Below are positions 28,458-39,546 of a stretch of 64,000 nt of DNA, one piece after another. Position numbers and translations under genes: made by a program. The notes below the pieces were generated by a model. It searched no databases. It had not been told where the DNA came from and saw only the letters and a program-made list of their open reading frames with translations. The stretch lies in the NCBI GenBank assembly GCA_964019425.1, contig OZ025797.1:124001-188000 (forward strand), written 5' to 3'. The DNA is from Flectonema sp. DT1601 (Eukaryota > Euglenozoa > Diplonemea > Diplonemida > Diplonemidae). The first letter of the stretch is position 1. Every line of letters begins with the position of its first letter.

Positions 28458-29891
28458 TCACTCCGCTGTAGCAGTTATCGTTATACTCCCAGTAGCGTTA
28501 TTGAATACTCGTTCAAGATCACAATAGTTAAAAACACATCTTTTTTCAACGGCTATTATAGCCATGTGCCTTTTAAGAGTTGTTAAGCTGGCGGGAGATT
28601 CCGGGATGATCTCCCTAACTTGAAGAGAATCGCTCTGAAATACAATTCCAATATCTGCCCATTTACATCCCTCCTCTATTGGAATGGTATACTGAACCAC
28701 GAAGTCTTCGACTTGCTCACTCGATAGTTTTTGTGAAAATATTCTATAAGCAGTACCACAGTCAATGAGATTAATAAGTTGAAGGGCAGCGTCGGTAAAG
28801 TTATTTTCATTAGCATATTTCCTTAGCACCTCATGGATAGATTCTTGTTTTCCTCCCTCAAGACGCCGCAGCATAGACTTAACTTGTGCAGTAGTTGTTA
28901 GATTGCTGCGGACTACTTGTGTTGTGTTAGAACGAGGAAGTGAAAGAATTCGCTCTAAAATATCATCACCTAATTTATTATCCCAAGCAAACCAGCGTGC
29001 TTGTTGATGTAATGTCGGTTTTGATGTTGCGAATGCTCTGTTAAACTTGTCAGAAATCTTATCTTTTTCATCAATTTCGGTAGCTAATATTTCCAAACTG
29101 CGTGCTTCCGGAAGTCTTTTCAATTTATTTTCTGCCGCTATCCTTTCTGTATTGTTGGGTGTGTAGTCTCCGTAGAATTTGTCGAGGAAGTTATCTAATT
29201 TTTTATTGAATTCTGAGTTGTCGTGTTTTAATTTTTTTATAATAATATTGTCATCGTCGAGTTGTCTTTTTGCGTTTTGTCTTGATTCTCGTCGTTTTCC
29301 TGGGAAGGCGACATCTTTGACGACGTCTCTAACGTACTCAGCCGGTGAATCACTTTCAAGGGAACGGTTTTGTGATTGCTGAAGAATTTTAATTACATCA
29401 TACGAACCTAACTTTATAGCAGCCTCGATAAATTCTCTATCGTGAGACCATTCTTTTTTTAACGCTACCAATACTCTGCTTCTGATTACAGCCAAGGGAT
29501 GTTTTGCTTCTGAAACGCTCCCCTTAAAGTAGTACAAATCAAAAAATATCTTATCAGAAAGATAACTCAGAAGTACTGTGAACTGTTCTTTCACAGCATC
29601 GCTAGTAATTTCTTTTAAAAATGTTGTTGTGAGCTCGCTTCGATTTTCTCCTTCATGGGTCTCAGTGTTCGTTTGGGTTTCCGCAACTGGTTCTTTATTA
29701 CTGAAATAGCTTCTAGAACGTTCTCTTTCAGAATTAGTCATCTCGTCATCATCATCACTAAGTTTTTCATTCATATCATTACTTTCTATAGGTGTCGGAT
29801 TTGGTGATATCGAGGGTGTTCTGATCTTCATTGAGTCCTCTTCTTCTTTATTTGATTCGACGTCGTTCTCTGTCTCATTTGTTGATGACAT
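28458..29891 (-). CDS. Acidic protein with a C-terminal PDZ-like domain
   Basis: 477 aa, with the ATG preceded by CTTCTTTCGATTACAG about 17 nt away. The first 100 residues are acidic and Ser/Thr-rich. Residues about 100-400 are helical and contain Arg/Lys/Glu-rich segments that could form a helical-repeat or coiled scaffold. The last 75 residues fit a PDZ fold: an IGIVFQSDSLQVREIIPESPA core, then a long helix region and a beta strand ending in SITITATAE. The canonical carboxylate-binding GLGF loop is IGIVF here, so peptide binding may be non-standard. No catalytic domain is visible. It is probably an adaptor; the partner is unknown. Confidence 0.65.
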   Translation of the reverse strand: MSSTNETENDVESNKEEEDSMKIRTPSISPNPTPIESNDMNEKLSDDDDEMTNSERERSRSYFSNKEPVAETQTNTETHEGENRSELTTTFLKEITSDAVKEQFTVLLSYLSDKIFFDLYYFKGSVSEAKHPLAVIRSRVLVALKKEWSHDREFIEAAIKLGSYDVIKILQQSQNRSLESDSPAEYVRDVVKDVAFPGKRRESRQNAKRQLDDDNIIIKKLKHDNSEFNKKLDNFLDKFYGDYTPNNTERIAAENKLKRLPEARSLEILATEIDEKDKISDKFNRAFATSKPTLHQQARWFAWDNKLGDDILERILSLPRSNTTQVVRSNLTTTAQVKSMLRRLEGGKQESIHEVLRKYANENNFTDAALQLINLIDCGTAYRIFSQKLSSEQVEDFVVQYTIPIEEGCKWADIGIVFQSDSLQVREIIPESPASLTTLKRHMAIIAVEKRCVFNYCDLERVFNNATGSITITATAE

Positions 29892-29923
29892 TTCCTCTAA
29901 TTGGTAAAACTGTAATCGAAAGA

Positions 29924-29957
<34 letters not shown>

Positions 29958-30375
29958 AAGCAGAGACGTAGAAATATAAATGACCTGAGCAATTGCGTGG
30001 AATCATTGCTGTTAACTCTTTTTGTAAAAAATTAAAAATTAATTTTTAAAAAAAAACTTTTTTTTTTCCAACTATAAATGCTTGTTATCGCTGCACTGTC
30101 ATGGCTGCCATGCGCGAAGAACATCCTTCGTGACAACACTTCTAGGTCCTTATTTTCATTTTTTTTTTTTTTTTTTTTTTTTCCTTCCCCTAGTATTCCT
30201 TTTTTTTTTTTTTTTTTAAATATTGAATACAACAAGAATACAGACAACATAATGACGTCCTAAATATCAGACGAGGATCTCGCGGGGACTCGGAAAGATC
30301 GGAGTTTAAATATCTCTGATTTGGATAACGAACCACCTTGTAAATAACAATCAACACCAACACAACAACAATTCA
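29892..30375. other. Intergenic stretch with long T runs, no gene seen
   Basis: 484 nt with T or A runs at about 29924-29950, 30161-30182 and 30200-30217. Frames crossing it are runs of Lys or Phe and show no domain. Confidence 0.55.
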
Positions 30376-32062
30376 TTAGTAGTATTCAATACTGAGTGCA
30401 GTCTCATAGACTGAGAGAAAGGCGAGTGCTATGGTTTCTTGTGTGCTGTTCCATCTTTCCATTTTTTCATTTTGTTCGTCTGTCAACCAACTGGACTCGG
30501 CTCTTTCTAAGAGTTGCTCAATTTCTTTAAATTCAATAAGTCTTCTTTGATATAGATTGCGTAAATTTTTATACAATCCAGAAACAAGTCGATTTCTTAC
30601 AACTTCACCAGGTGGGAGATGCCACAGAAATAATGTACTCTTTGGGTTTCGATCTAAAGCTGTTGGTACTTCTCTGACTTGCAAGTATTCAGTTACCTTC
30701 ATTCTAAACAGACTTACTCGGACTTCTTGTTCTCCTGCGAGTGCATTTGCTATGATATCTCTCTCTTCCAATACCTTCTTAGCAGTTAGTAGTTTATATA
30801 TTCTTCGACCAGTAGGTCCGAATTGCTTACTCAGTAAGAATTCCATCTGTGCGTTACGATGAGCCGTAACGAGAGCATCCTGTTTGTGTTTTTTTAAAAT
30901 GGGATCAATTTTATTCAACAATATTAATCAATATAAAACATACCATGTTAACAGCGATACCATTTCTATCACTTCGTAAGATAGTTGTATGTCCTAATTG
31001 AGGGAAGGCATTTTGAAGAGAATCAACGACATCAGGTAGACGTCGTTGGGTATCATGAGATCTTATCATGACTGTTAATTCATCCATCGTCACAGCTTGT
31101 GAATGTGTCGGCATTGAAGGTATGCATGATTCAGTTGACGCTGGGTCTTTAGGAATATCAAAGGAAACTTTTAAAGGTTTCGCTAGTATTGTTTCAACAA
31201 CAGAAGCAGCATGTTCATTAACTAAACGATACACAATATCAGTGCATGCTCGTCCTCTAGCGTATTGTACAAATTGAACAGCATTCACTCTGAGTTCCTT
31301 TTGATAGAGATTACCAGATGTGTCTTCTTCGATATTATTATCATTTATAGTTGTTTTTGAATCGACTCTGTCGGTATTCCATTCATCTTCACCTTCTTTG
31401 AGTTCTGGTTCTAATTTTGGTCGTTTCTTTGCTGCAGCCGAGCGGGTTCGTTTCCCTCCGTTTTCCATTTTTTCATAAACTTCTGCTCCGGATAGTTTCT
31501 GATGTCCATCCTCTGCCGGTGTCATCATTGCTTTTGGACAATATTCAACATAATGTCGTTCTATCATTTGCTCAACAAGATTTTTTAGATGCGCAATTTT
31601 TGTGAATTGCCTTGCTTCAGGTAACGTTCCTCCACAAGGTCCCAAAGGATCAGCTATAAACAAATCAAGAAGATATCCGAGTGGTAGCCTCCCATGTTGT
31701 AATAGTAATCTTACTAAGTGAGAACCGTCATCTCCGAAAATCTCTTTTGCGTGGACTACGACACGGGGATGTCTAATGCGAAATAATACAGCATCAGGAT
31801 TACAGAAATATACAGGAGGAGCTTTTAATTTAAAATCAATTAAGGCATGATGAACTAACACTAAAATACTCCTTCTTAACTTATTATGATTGTAGACGAA
31901 TCCCTGAGGGACGTTTTGTTGACAGTGTTTTGCCAGTTGAATTAGCGTGGAAGGTCCTTTAAAAAGTATTCTATCGATTATTAAACCAGGCATGATCCCG
32001 AAATGTTCACGAGCAACATCGACTGTGAGGTGCAATTTCTCATCACAGTGGTGGTGAACCAT
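30376..32062 (-). CDS. RNA polymerase III subunit RPC3 (RPC82/POLR3C-like), two exons
   Basis: Join of 30944-32062 and 30376-30879, giving 540 aa, close to the 534 aa of human POLR3C. The 64-nt intron (30880-30943) has a GTATGT donor, ends in ACAAACAG and falls in phase 0. The unspliced frames end in a spurious tail, so what looks like two overlapping genes is one. The ATG is chosen at 32062 because a TTTTTTTCTCCAG acceptor lies at 32100, and the frame upstream of it translates the pyrimidine run. Winged-helix character is visible from the N-terminus (HLTVDVAREHFG and the following TLIQLAKHCQ segment), as in the tandem winged helices of RPC3. The C-terminal exon holds the long helical region (ALVTAHRNAQMEF) found near the end of the family. 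In known systems it joins RPC6 and RPC7 in a subcomplex needed for pol III initiation at tRNA and 5S genes. Confidence 0.85.
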
Positions 32063-32401
32063 ATTGAATGATATTATGAGGTGGTTTGTTCCCCCGTTTC
32101 TGGAGAAAAAAAAAAAACAATTATATTCGCAATGTGATATTCCCACGATGATTACCAACCGATCAGGACGTAGTACCTGCGTTATTGGTTGTGCGCAATT
32201 CTTGTTTTGTTTTGTTTTTTCATTCGTTTTTTCGTGGTTACAAGGTTTTGGTTTCCTTTCATTATTATTATTATATCCCCCCCCCCTAAAACCTTATTTG
32301 TTTTTTTTTTTTTTTTTTGTCGGAAGGTTATTGAAAGTAACCGCAGCTGAAACAGCTAAACACGGTGATTAGTATCGTTGGTGCCTCTGGGTTACTCCGC
32401 G
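32063..32401. other. Intergenic stretch with poly-C and poly-T runs
   Basis: 339 nt between RPC3 and the repeat/RS gene. Notable are an uninterrupted run of C at about 32276-32286 (a G tract on the transcribed strand's partner) and a T run at 32302-32318. No gene is seen. Confidence 0.5.
32100..32118 (-). promoter_or_regulatory. Putative trans-splice acceptor of the RPC3 gene
   Basis: A T run followed by CTCCAG on the minus strand, with the AG ending at 32100, 38 nt before the chosen ATG. It decides the start: frames beginning further upstream would have to translate the pyrimidine tract. Confidence 0.5.
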
Positions 32402-35400
32402 CTACCAGGCTCTGCCTCGACCTCCCCGTCCTCTTCCGCGACGAACAAAATTACTTCCGGGTAAGACGTAATGCTGAATGACTGATTCACGATTTGTATT
32501 TGGGCGATTATAATCTTCATTGTGTTGGTCAGATTGTTTTTCAAAATGAGGTGGTTGTCTTCCATCATAGTCAGAACGAGACCGAGTTCGATAATACTCC
32601 TCATCACTGCTGTAGCTTAGTGTGTAATCCTTCCTCCTCTTTGAGACGTAGTCGCTGGAATATGACCTCCGCTTGTCTTTCTTGCGACTTTTCTTCTCTT
32701 TCTTTGACTTCTTCTTCTCCTTCTTCCTCTTCTTTTTTGCTCGTCTCTCATTTTCGCTATCAGAGTCAGTGTAGCTGGAAGCTTTCTTCTTCGGTTTGCT
32801 AGCAGTTTCTTTTTTCGATGACTTTTTCTTCTCCTTTGTTTTCTTTGGTGTTTTGTCACTTGACTTCTTAACCTTCTTTTTAGTTTTAGTTTTTTCTACA
32901 TCATCGTTGTTGTCAGAAGTTGGTTTTGTGGTCTCTACTCCAGTTGAATCATCTGGTTTAACGGTTTCAGTAATGGTAGCATCAGTTTTGATAGGTTTAT
33001 CAAGGACAGTGATTGCTTTAGGTTCCTGTGTGACGACTTCAGGAGGAGTGGTATCCTTTGTTGGTGATTGTTTTTGATCAATCTCAATGACTTCTATTTC
33101 CTTTTGTGGTAATTTAATTGAGGGATCTTCCTTTGCTGGTTTTGCAGGTTCCGAATCGGACTTCTTCTTCTCAGGCGCCTCATCAACAGTAATCCATTTA
33201 CCGCTGTCATCATCCTTTTCTTTTATTAAATTTCTTAATCGAGTTTGAAGTTCAGTTTGCTTTGCGGTTGCCTTCTTCGGTGCTAATCCAAAGTTTCCGA
33301 TACCATCTGTTGTGACAACTTGTGTTGATGTTGATGGTGCGGATTTCGTTTTGCGAGATTGTTCTCGTTTTATCAAAGCATCGATGTAGTATTTATAATA
33401 ATGTGGATAGTAGTATGTCGTTATCAGTTTATCATCATCAGATAAACCAGCTTCCTTAGCAGCATCACGTGCGGCCTGTTGTTTGGTTTGTTGTGTCTGT
33501 GATGAGAATGTTTGGAAAAAACAGGAATCATTCATACCTTAATCGCTCTTTTTGCGGCATCGTCAATCATCTCCTTACTGGGTGTTATTTTACTCTCAGT
33601 TGTCGTCTGAGGCTTCTTCTCTTGCTGCTTTGCAACAGATTTCTTCTTTGCTGCCACTTCCTTCCTGGCAGCAGCTTCAGAAGCTCTTTTCTGAGCCCGC
33701 AGTTCTTGTTTTTTCTCGACTTCTTTCTGTTCTTTCTCTTTCTCCGCAGCGAGACGAGTAGTGGCAGCTTGTTGTTGCTGCTGAGTGACGTATTGCTGTT
33801 GTTGTTGTGCAAACATTGCTGAATAATACGGTGACGGAGTTGCTTGAAAGGGTGTCGGGAATTGAGATGCAGAGAGTGGATATGCTACAGGTTGGGCTCC
33901 AGGTAAAACCGAATACGAAGTTGAAGGAGTCACTACAGGTGCAGGTACCGGAACTTTAACTTGAATCCCACCAAGTGGAGGACGTACTAAAGGGTTTTGG
34001 TACCCACCCAAGAGAGCAGGTGATGGAGTAGCTACTGGAGGTGGGTAGTATTGAGGAGGATTAGATTGTGGTACTTCCTGCCATCTTCCATTAGAAGGAC
34101 CCCAACTCCCTCCAATTGGAGGTGGTGGTCCTTTTATTGACATCCCAACAGGAACATGACCTGGTCCTGGTGGCATTTTAATTGGTAATGATCTCTGAGG
34201 TATTAAAGTATCTCCAACTAATGGAAAACGAACCCCAACAAGATCAAACAAATTGGCCAAGCGAGTAGGAAGTGGCGGAGGTCCAGGCATACCCTCAGGT
34301 ACAGGCGGAAGAGGCAAACTCGGTGCCATGTTTTGCAACCCAGTAGCAGAAGGGACGACAGATAAGAAAATGTTTTTATCTCCTGTCTTGGTAGCCAATG
34401 TTGAAACCATATTTTTATATTCAGGTTCATACATGTTTCTAATTAACGGATACGACAACATTGCTTCCCGATAAGGAAGAGCTTTCATCGTTCGTTCTGT
34501 CGGGTGGAACTGATTTTCGAACACACCGGAGTTGATAGAATTCTCAATTTGTTGAACCAACGACCTGCTACTGCTTCCCCAATTAGTTCGGAATTCCTGT
34601 TGCACTACCGGCGACGCATTAGTAAAAGCAGCATTAAAAGTCGGATACGAACTGAGGATTTCGTCAATAGGACGAGACAACAATCCACGACATCGCTGTG
34701 ACATTTGAATACCTCCAAAAATACCATCCAAGAAATGTGCTTTAATTGTATCTACAAGTTGCTTGCAATAAAGACCCCAATTTTGACAATACGTCTGCCT
34801 GACATTCGGTGGAGAAGTCTCGTAAAGTTGTTTAAATTGAGGATATTTCTTTAAAACATCATCAAAGGGTTGCGATAATAAGTTTCCCAGATCAGCGTTT
34901 ACCTCAATTGGTGGATTTTGTTTATCAAAAGTACCGTCAACGATGGCAGCTTCGACTACTCTAATCAGGGAAGAGGTACTATCAGGACCCCAAGCATGTG
35001 AGTATTCCTGTTGGACTTCTACAGGAGCAGCGCTAAACAAGTTCTTAAATAAAGGATATCTTTCTAATACTGTTCCGAAAGGAATTTTTAATAACGATTT
35101 GCATGACTCAGACATAATATTATTCGGTGGTGAGATTTCGAATGCACCTTGTTGTAAATTATTTTCAATAATTTTAATAAGTTTTGAATTCTCAGTTCCC
35201 CAACATGCTTTGTATTCTTCTCGTATTGACGCGGGAGCGTTTTGATAAATATTTCTAAAAATTGGAAATTTTGATAATACTTCATGAAGAGGACGCGATA
35301 ATATTGATCTACACCTTGGTGATAGCGCAGTACCTTCAGTATCGAAGTATCCTTTTTGAATTCCACTTTCTACGAACATAACAAGCTCGACATCGTGTGG

Positions 35401-36015
35401 TGTTTCACCCCATTTAGGTATGATTACCATCTGCTTAAATGAATCTGTAGTGTCCTCGTACATTGTGTTAAATTGTGAATTTTCTTTTAAAACTTCAAAA
35501 AGTGGTCTCGACAGGATTGATTCACACCTTGAAGATACCGTGACAGGTTTTTCTTCACCAATTGCTCCGCTCGCAACCCCATCCTCGATGAACTGAAGTA
35601 CGGTGTTATTTGTCGGTGTTTTTCCCCAATTTTGTTGGAGTTCCTTCCTGACAGACTCCGGAGTCTTATCAAACAACACCTTGAAGCCGGGAGTTGTATT
35701 ACTTAATTCTGGTATGGATTTCGACGCTAATATTTGACATCTTCTCAATGCTGCGGGAGTCAATGATGATTTCTCAAAAACCCCTTCATCAATACCTTTC
35801 TGAATAAGTGTTAATAACTCCAATAAGTCATCATCTATGTCATTAGTTTGGAGTGTTGAATTCCAAAGTTTAAGTATTATTGACGTTTTTATTCGGTCAC
35901 TTTCCTTTTCGTATATTATTTTAAATTTTGGGTATTGATCGAAGACGTCACACAATGGGGTGTTGAGTAGTTCTTCACATCGTTTTGACACATCGGGTGG
36001 TTTCTTGTATGACAT
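32402..36015 (-). CDS. Protein with seven tandem ~70-aa repeats and an RS/RGG tail, two exons
   Basis: Join of 33538-36015 and 32402-33496, 1190 aa. A 41-nt intron (33497-33537, GTATGA donor, TCATCACAG acceptor, phase 0) joins what would otherwise be two overlapping frames. Residues about 9-505 are seven imperfect repeats of 67-80 residues plus a partial eighth. The recurring pattern is S-x-R-C-x-x-[IL]-L-S-x-P-[LI]-x-E-V-L-x-x-[YF]-P-x-F-x-x-[LI]-[YF], then -V-[RQ]-x-E-[YF]-x-x-x-W-G, a hydrophobic helix, and G-x-F-[ED]. I do not recognise this unit as a named family. It is followed by a Pro/Gly/Gln-rich linker (about 560-760), a Lys/Ala/Glu-rich helix, another charged region with KKKSKKEKKSRKK-type blocks, an RS-like stretch and a C-terminal GRGRGGRGRAW. 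The tail implies RNA binding and nuclear granule association; the repeats could be a binding scaffold. Confidence 0.8.
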
Positions 36016-36340
36016 CAATATCTGTGAGGAGTGAAAAGATATTATTTATTAGATCACTACCAGCCAATCAACCGTGAGACTCTCACAGACGACAAGAGAC
36101 GATCAGAATAGTGTTGAATAGTATCCGTGGGGGTGGTGAATTATAATTTATAATAAATAAGTTAAACAAACTCTACCAGGCGAAGTCACGTAGTCTACGA
36201 ACGAAGTACAAAACTGAATTATTGCTATAAATCTAAATAACTAAACTAAGAGCCAAACATCATTAATTTCATAAGCTCATTAAAATACTAAAAATATCTA
36301 TTTTTTTTTATTTTTTTTTTTTTTTTTTTGTCCTCCTCTT
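36016..36340. other. Intergenic stretch with palindromic repeat copy
   Basis: 325 nt. It contains the CACTCCTCACAG acceptor of the repeat/RS gene just upstream of its ATG, palindromic repeat copy B and a T run at 36311-36330. No gene is seen. Confidence 0.5.
36069..36101. repeat. Palindromic 33-nt repeat, copy B
   Basis: 31 of 33 bases match the copy at 14853-14885, including the GTGAGACTCTCAC palindrome. Both copies lie in intergenic DNA upstream of a gene of the minus-strand series, but at different distances from it, so a shared regulatory role is only a possibility. Confidence 0.6.
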
Positions 36341-38359
36341 CTAGAGAAATTGATGGACAGGAACGGCTCCGGAGTCCTTGCCTTCTCGATAGCCGAATAG
36401 CTTTCCCTTACGAGTTCCAAGTATTATATAGAGGTCATTTCCAAATCGAACTTCTTGGCCGGTTGTGAATCCCAATTGCTCTGCTCCATGTCGTGAAAAT
36501 CCAGCAACAGTTCCATCAGAAAGAGGATACCAATAAGTTGAAGTATCAACTCTTGTTGGGAGAGATGTCGCAGCTGCAGCTGCTCTGGTTGTTGACACAG
36601 AGAGAGAACGTGTTTTCCCTAATAAATTATTACATTGGTCAATCATACTTTCAACATCACCCGATGAACCAGATGAGACTGATGATAATCGCTGATCTCC
36701 CAACATGGGCGGTAGTGAAGTAGACAGCGACGATGGTACTCCCCGATTGTATTTATCAGTTTTATGATCTAAATCTGATTGTCGTTGTAAATCACTTTTT
36801 CGATATAACAAAACGAAATCAGTACTGGTAGTAAGAGTTCCCTTATCAACCTTATATCCTGTATCTGTTTGACATTGAACAGTGTTAACATCTCCAACTG
36901 TTGTGTGCCATGTTAATGTTCCTTTTGATTCTTGTCGTGGTCTGGCTAGTGATGCCACATCGCGAACTTCTTTGTTTGATTTACACAATTCAGTTTCTGT
37001 AGCAGCATCAGCAACAGCAACAACATGACGAGGAGGAGTCAAAGATAAAGATTCAGTTGTTGAGCTGCGACTGTCTGGAGACTGCACCCCATCACAGAAT
37101 TCTTTCTTCGATGACTCAACACATTCAGGAGATGACGACTCAGCTTTTGCACCATCATCAACATCAATACCGCTTTCAGGTGGTTTGTCACCCTCAGTTG
37201 AACTGTTGTCGTCTAAATGTTTATTTCTCGGATAATAAACTTCTTCAGTGTTGGTTTCGGCAGTTGCAAATGTTTTCTTCGGAACATCAGCCTCACGTTG
37301 TTGACCATTCCAAACTGATTCACTCCTCGGAAATGGCGGCGTTACCATCGGTGAGTAACCCCTCGAAGGACTAATACACTTAACGGGATGCATAGAAGAG
37401 AATTCTGAAGGAGATATTGATGTAGACTGATCCAACATAAAAGGACGCTTTGTGTTTTTAGACTTTTCCTTATCAAGATCTGACTTTAATATTTCTATTA
37501 GAGTTGATTGGTGTTGTAATTTTTGTTGAACTTCAAGACGCAGTGTTGATAATTCAGAACTTGGTAGCTGTTGTTCCTTCAGAGTGGCTTGTGATTCCAT
37601 CAGCCTTTGTTTGAGATCTGATATTTGCTGACGAAGAGCTGCTACTTCACTTTGATGTCTCCCTTCTCTCATGTTGTACAAAACCCTTAAGTCTTCCTCA
37701 GCTGTAATGTGAATAGCGGTTGCTGCAGCTGTGACTGTTGCTTCAGGAGGTTGATGTACCTCACTACTCGATACCTTAATCGGAGAGTCAGGTTTATGAA
37801 GATACGATTGAACCACGGGATCAGATGCTCTCAAGTTCTTTTTTATAGAACAGAGACACTTTTCATTTGGAGGTGGGTTGGGACTGATATCCACTGGCGG
37901 TACATCATAAAACTGTCTTCCAACACGTGCTATCTTTACAAGTCGTTCGGATTTATTATCAGACACTGCAATTGGAATGTCTGAGTCGTAGTTTATAAGA
38001 CATTTGAACACTTCATTAAGTATTACAAGAATGCCTTGTTGTTGTCGTTGTTTGGACTGATCTTGTTTTGGTAATAAAACGAACAAATCAGGTTGCCTTT
38101 CTATTTGTAGTAGAAGTAGATTTCCTTCTGCAGGTCCGACGTCTTCCGGTAACTCCGATGAAAAGATTCGTTTTATTTTTTTAACGGCGACCTTTCTAAT
38201 TGGTGGGGATCCCGGTTCCAGTCCACACAGTAATATCACTCGGCAAGTCACTACCACCACGACATTCTCAATTCCGGTTTCTCCCAGGGACTTCGCGTGA
38301 GACACAAACTGCGTGTGGGGAGTACAAAATCCGGACAGCTCGGGAGGTATTCCGTCCAT
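36341..38359 (-). CDS. PH-like/coiled-coil protein of unknown function
   Basis: 672 aa from the ATG at 38359, which sits 14 nt behind a strong TTTATTTTTTTTTATCAG acceptor; the longer frame upstream only translates the pyrimidine tract. Residues about 15-130 have a PH-like strand order (VVVVVTCRVILLCG, IRKVAVKKIKRIF, LLLLQIERQPDLFVLLPK, then a helix), so a PH-like or related lipid/protein-binding fold is likely. Residues about 220-305 are a coiled coil. A long Ser/Pro/Thr-rich region follows, and the last 65 residues (YWYPLSDGTVAGFSRHG and LYIILGTRKGKLFGYREG) form a small beta-rich module that may be a Tudor- or SH3-like barrel. Kinetoplastids have many PH-like plus coiled-coil cytoskeletal proteins; a similar role here is inference. 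Confidence 0.65.
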   Translation of the reverse strand: MDGIPPELSGFCTPHTQFVSHAKSLGETGIENVVVVVTCRVILLCGLEPGSPPIRKVAVKKIKRIFSSELPEDVGPAEGNLLLLQIERQPDLFVLLPKQDQSKQRQQQGILVILNEVFKCLINYDSDIPIAVSDNKSERLVKIARVGRQFYDVPPVDISPNPPPNEKCLCSIKKNLRASDPVVQSYLHKPDSPIKVSSSEVHQPPEATVTAAATAIHITAEEDLRVLYNMREGRHQSEVAALRQQISDLKQRLMESQATLKEQQLPSSELSTLRLEVQQKLQHQSTLIEILKSDLDKEKSKNTKRPFMLDQSTSISPSEFSSMHPVKCISPSRGYSPMVTPPFPRSESVWNGQQREADVPKKTFATAETNTEEVYYPRNKHLDDNSSTEGDKPPESGIDVDDGAKAESSSPECVESSKKEFCDGVQSPDSRSSTTESLSLTPPRHVVAVADAATETELCKSNKEVRDVASLARPRQESKGTLTWHTTVGDVNTVQCQTDTGYKVDKGTLTTSTDFVLLYRKSDLQRQSDLDHKTDKYNRGVPSSLSTSLPPMLGDQRLSSVSSGSSGDVESMIDQCNNLLGKTRSLSVSTTRAAAAATSLPTRVDTSTYWYPLSDGTVAGFSRHGAEQLGFTTGQEVRFGNDLYIILGTRKGKLFGYREGKDSGAVPVHQFL

Positions 38360-38481
38360 CAGTAATAGCTGCCTGATAAAAAAAAATAAATAAGAATTAC
38401 TTATTTCATTAAAACCTGACAAATGAAACCAAAGATGTCAATAATTACAGTACTTTATTTATTTGTTAACAATAACAAACC

Positions 38482-39546
38482 CTAACTACCAGTGAGTTGG
38501 TGCAACACATCCCATTCTTGAGGAAGTGGCTCGAACACCTCCTCATGATCGCGTAGCCTTTCGTTTAGTGGAAGGTCAGCAAACATATGAGGCTGTATAT
38601 TAAACCAATAATTCATCATGTACTTTTCATTTCCAGGGGGTACCGTGCAACCCGCATGATAACTATGAGGGTTAAGCTCTCCAAGCAGACCATCACTACT
38701 AAAGTGGTTATAAAACAACACGGCATCACCTGCTACTGGTTGGACTGCTATTCCTTGAGTTGGTTTGTTTTTAATTAGTTTATTACAATAATCAGTCCAG
38801 TAGTTTGTTATTTTTGAGGATTTCGCTATTGTTTCACTCGGACTCGTAAGACTTGCATATGACCACGCGTCCTCTTCTGACATGTTTGAAAAAGGAAAGA
38901 TTGTGTGACTTCCATTTGAGTTTGTTAAATAGATGACAACAGTCAAGAAACGACCTACGTAAGGATACGACATTTTTGAATTTGGAATACCCAACTGAGA
39001 TAATTTCTTTGAATCATAGTGAGGAAAATAATGATCACTCGGAACGTATCTCTGATACTGAATGGTTGCATTATGTACTAATTCAGTGGGTAGCTTTGTT
39101 ACAGCTGTTATCCTTTTATTTAAGGCTTGCAGTCCGTCCTTTGCACGGGTTGTAATCATTTTACTTGATCTCCATCCGTTGTTTGTCTGTTCACTCCCTC
39201 CGGCTAGTTTTGATGTTTTTAATACATTCTTAGTTTTTGAAATTATCCATTCCATTTCATTGCCTCTCAATAAATTTTTCAAATGTATAATTCCTGGACC
39301 TATACCAGTAGCTGTAATCGGTTCTTCTCCTTCAATTTGAATCTTTTTTATTTCATTCTTACCCACGACTATCCATTTTAAATAACCCTTTTCGCTTTCA
39401 TGAGTATCTCTCCGAAAACATAACCAACCTACCACAACGGTAATCACTGGTATGATAGCCGTAAGTACTTTCCAAACAACAGATCGACTTGTAGGTTTTG
39501 CATGCAATTTGTCAGTACTTCTTGCCTTTCGTTTTTGGCATTTCAT
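38482..39546 (-). CDS. Prolyl 4-hydroxylase-type 2-oxoglutarate/Fe(II) dioxygenase, membrane-anchored
   Basis: 354 aa with an ATG start, about 13 nt behind TTTTGTGTAACAG. A single hydrophobic segment at about 23-44 after a basic N-terminus marks a type II membrane anchor, as in ER prolyl hydroxylases. The catalytic double-stranded beta-helix has all iron and co-substrate ligands: H176 and D178 in FPHYD, H297 in SYHAGC and K308 in the NEKYMMNYWF strand, which would bind the 2-oxoglutarate carboxylate. Strand LTVVIYLTN fits the P4H core. The expected reaction is hydroxylation of proline in a secretory-pathway or cell-surface protein using O2, 2-oxoglutarate and ascorbate-dependent iron. The substrate is unknown. 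Confidence 0.9.
   Translation of the reverse strand: MKCQKRKARSTDKLHAKPTSRSVVWKVLTAIIPVITVVVGWLCFRRDTHESEKGYLKWIVVGKNEIKKIQIEGEEPITATGIGPGIIHLKNLLRGNEMEWIISKTKNVLKTSKLAGGSEQTNNGWRSSKMITTRAKDGLQALNKRITAVTKLPTELVHNATIQYQRYVPSDHYFPHYDSKKLSQLGIPNSKMSYPYVGRFLTVVIYLTNSNGSHTIFPFSNMSEEDAWSYASLTSPSETIAKSSKITNYWTDYCNKLIKNKPTQGIAVQPVAGDAVLFYNHFSSDGLLGELNPHSYHAGCTVPPGNEKYMMNYWFNIQPHMFADLPLNERLRDHEEVFEPLPQEWDVLHQLTGS

Noticed and set aside
30376-32158. Two overlapping genes, 30376-30921 and 30911-32158
   Set aside because: A GTATGT donor and ACAAACAG acceptor in phase 0 join them into one RPC3-length protein; the overlapping ends are intron sequence.
32402-36018. Two separate genes overlapping by four bases at 33532-33535
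   Set aside because: A 41-nt phase-0 intron explains the overlap; the start of the second frame lies inside that intron.
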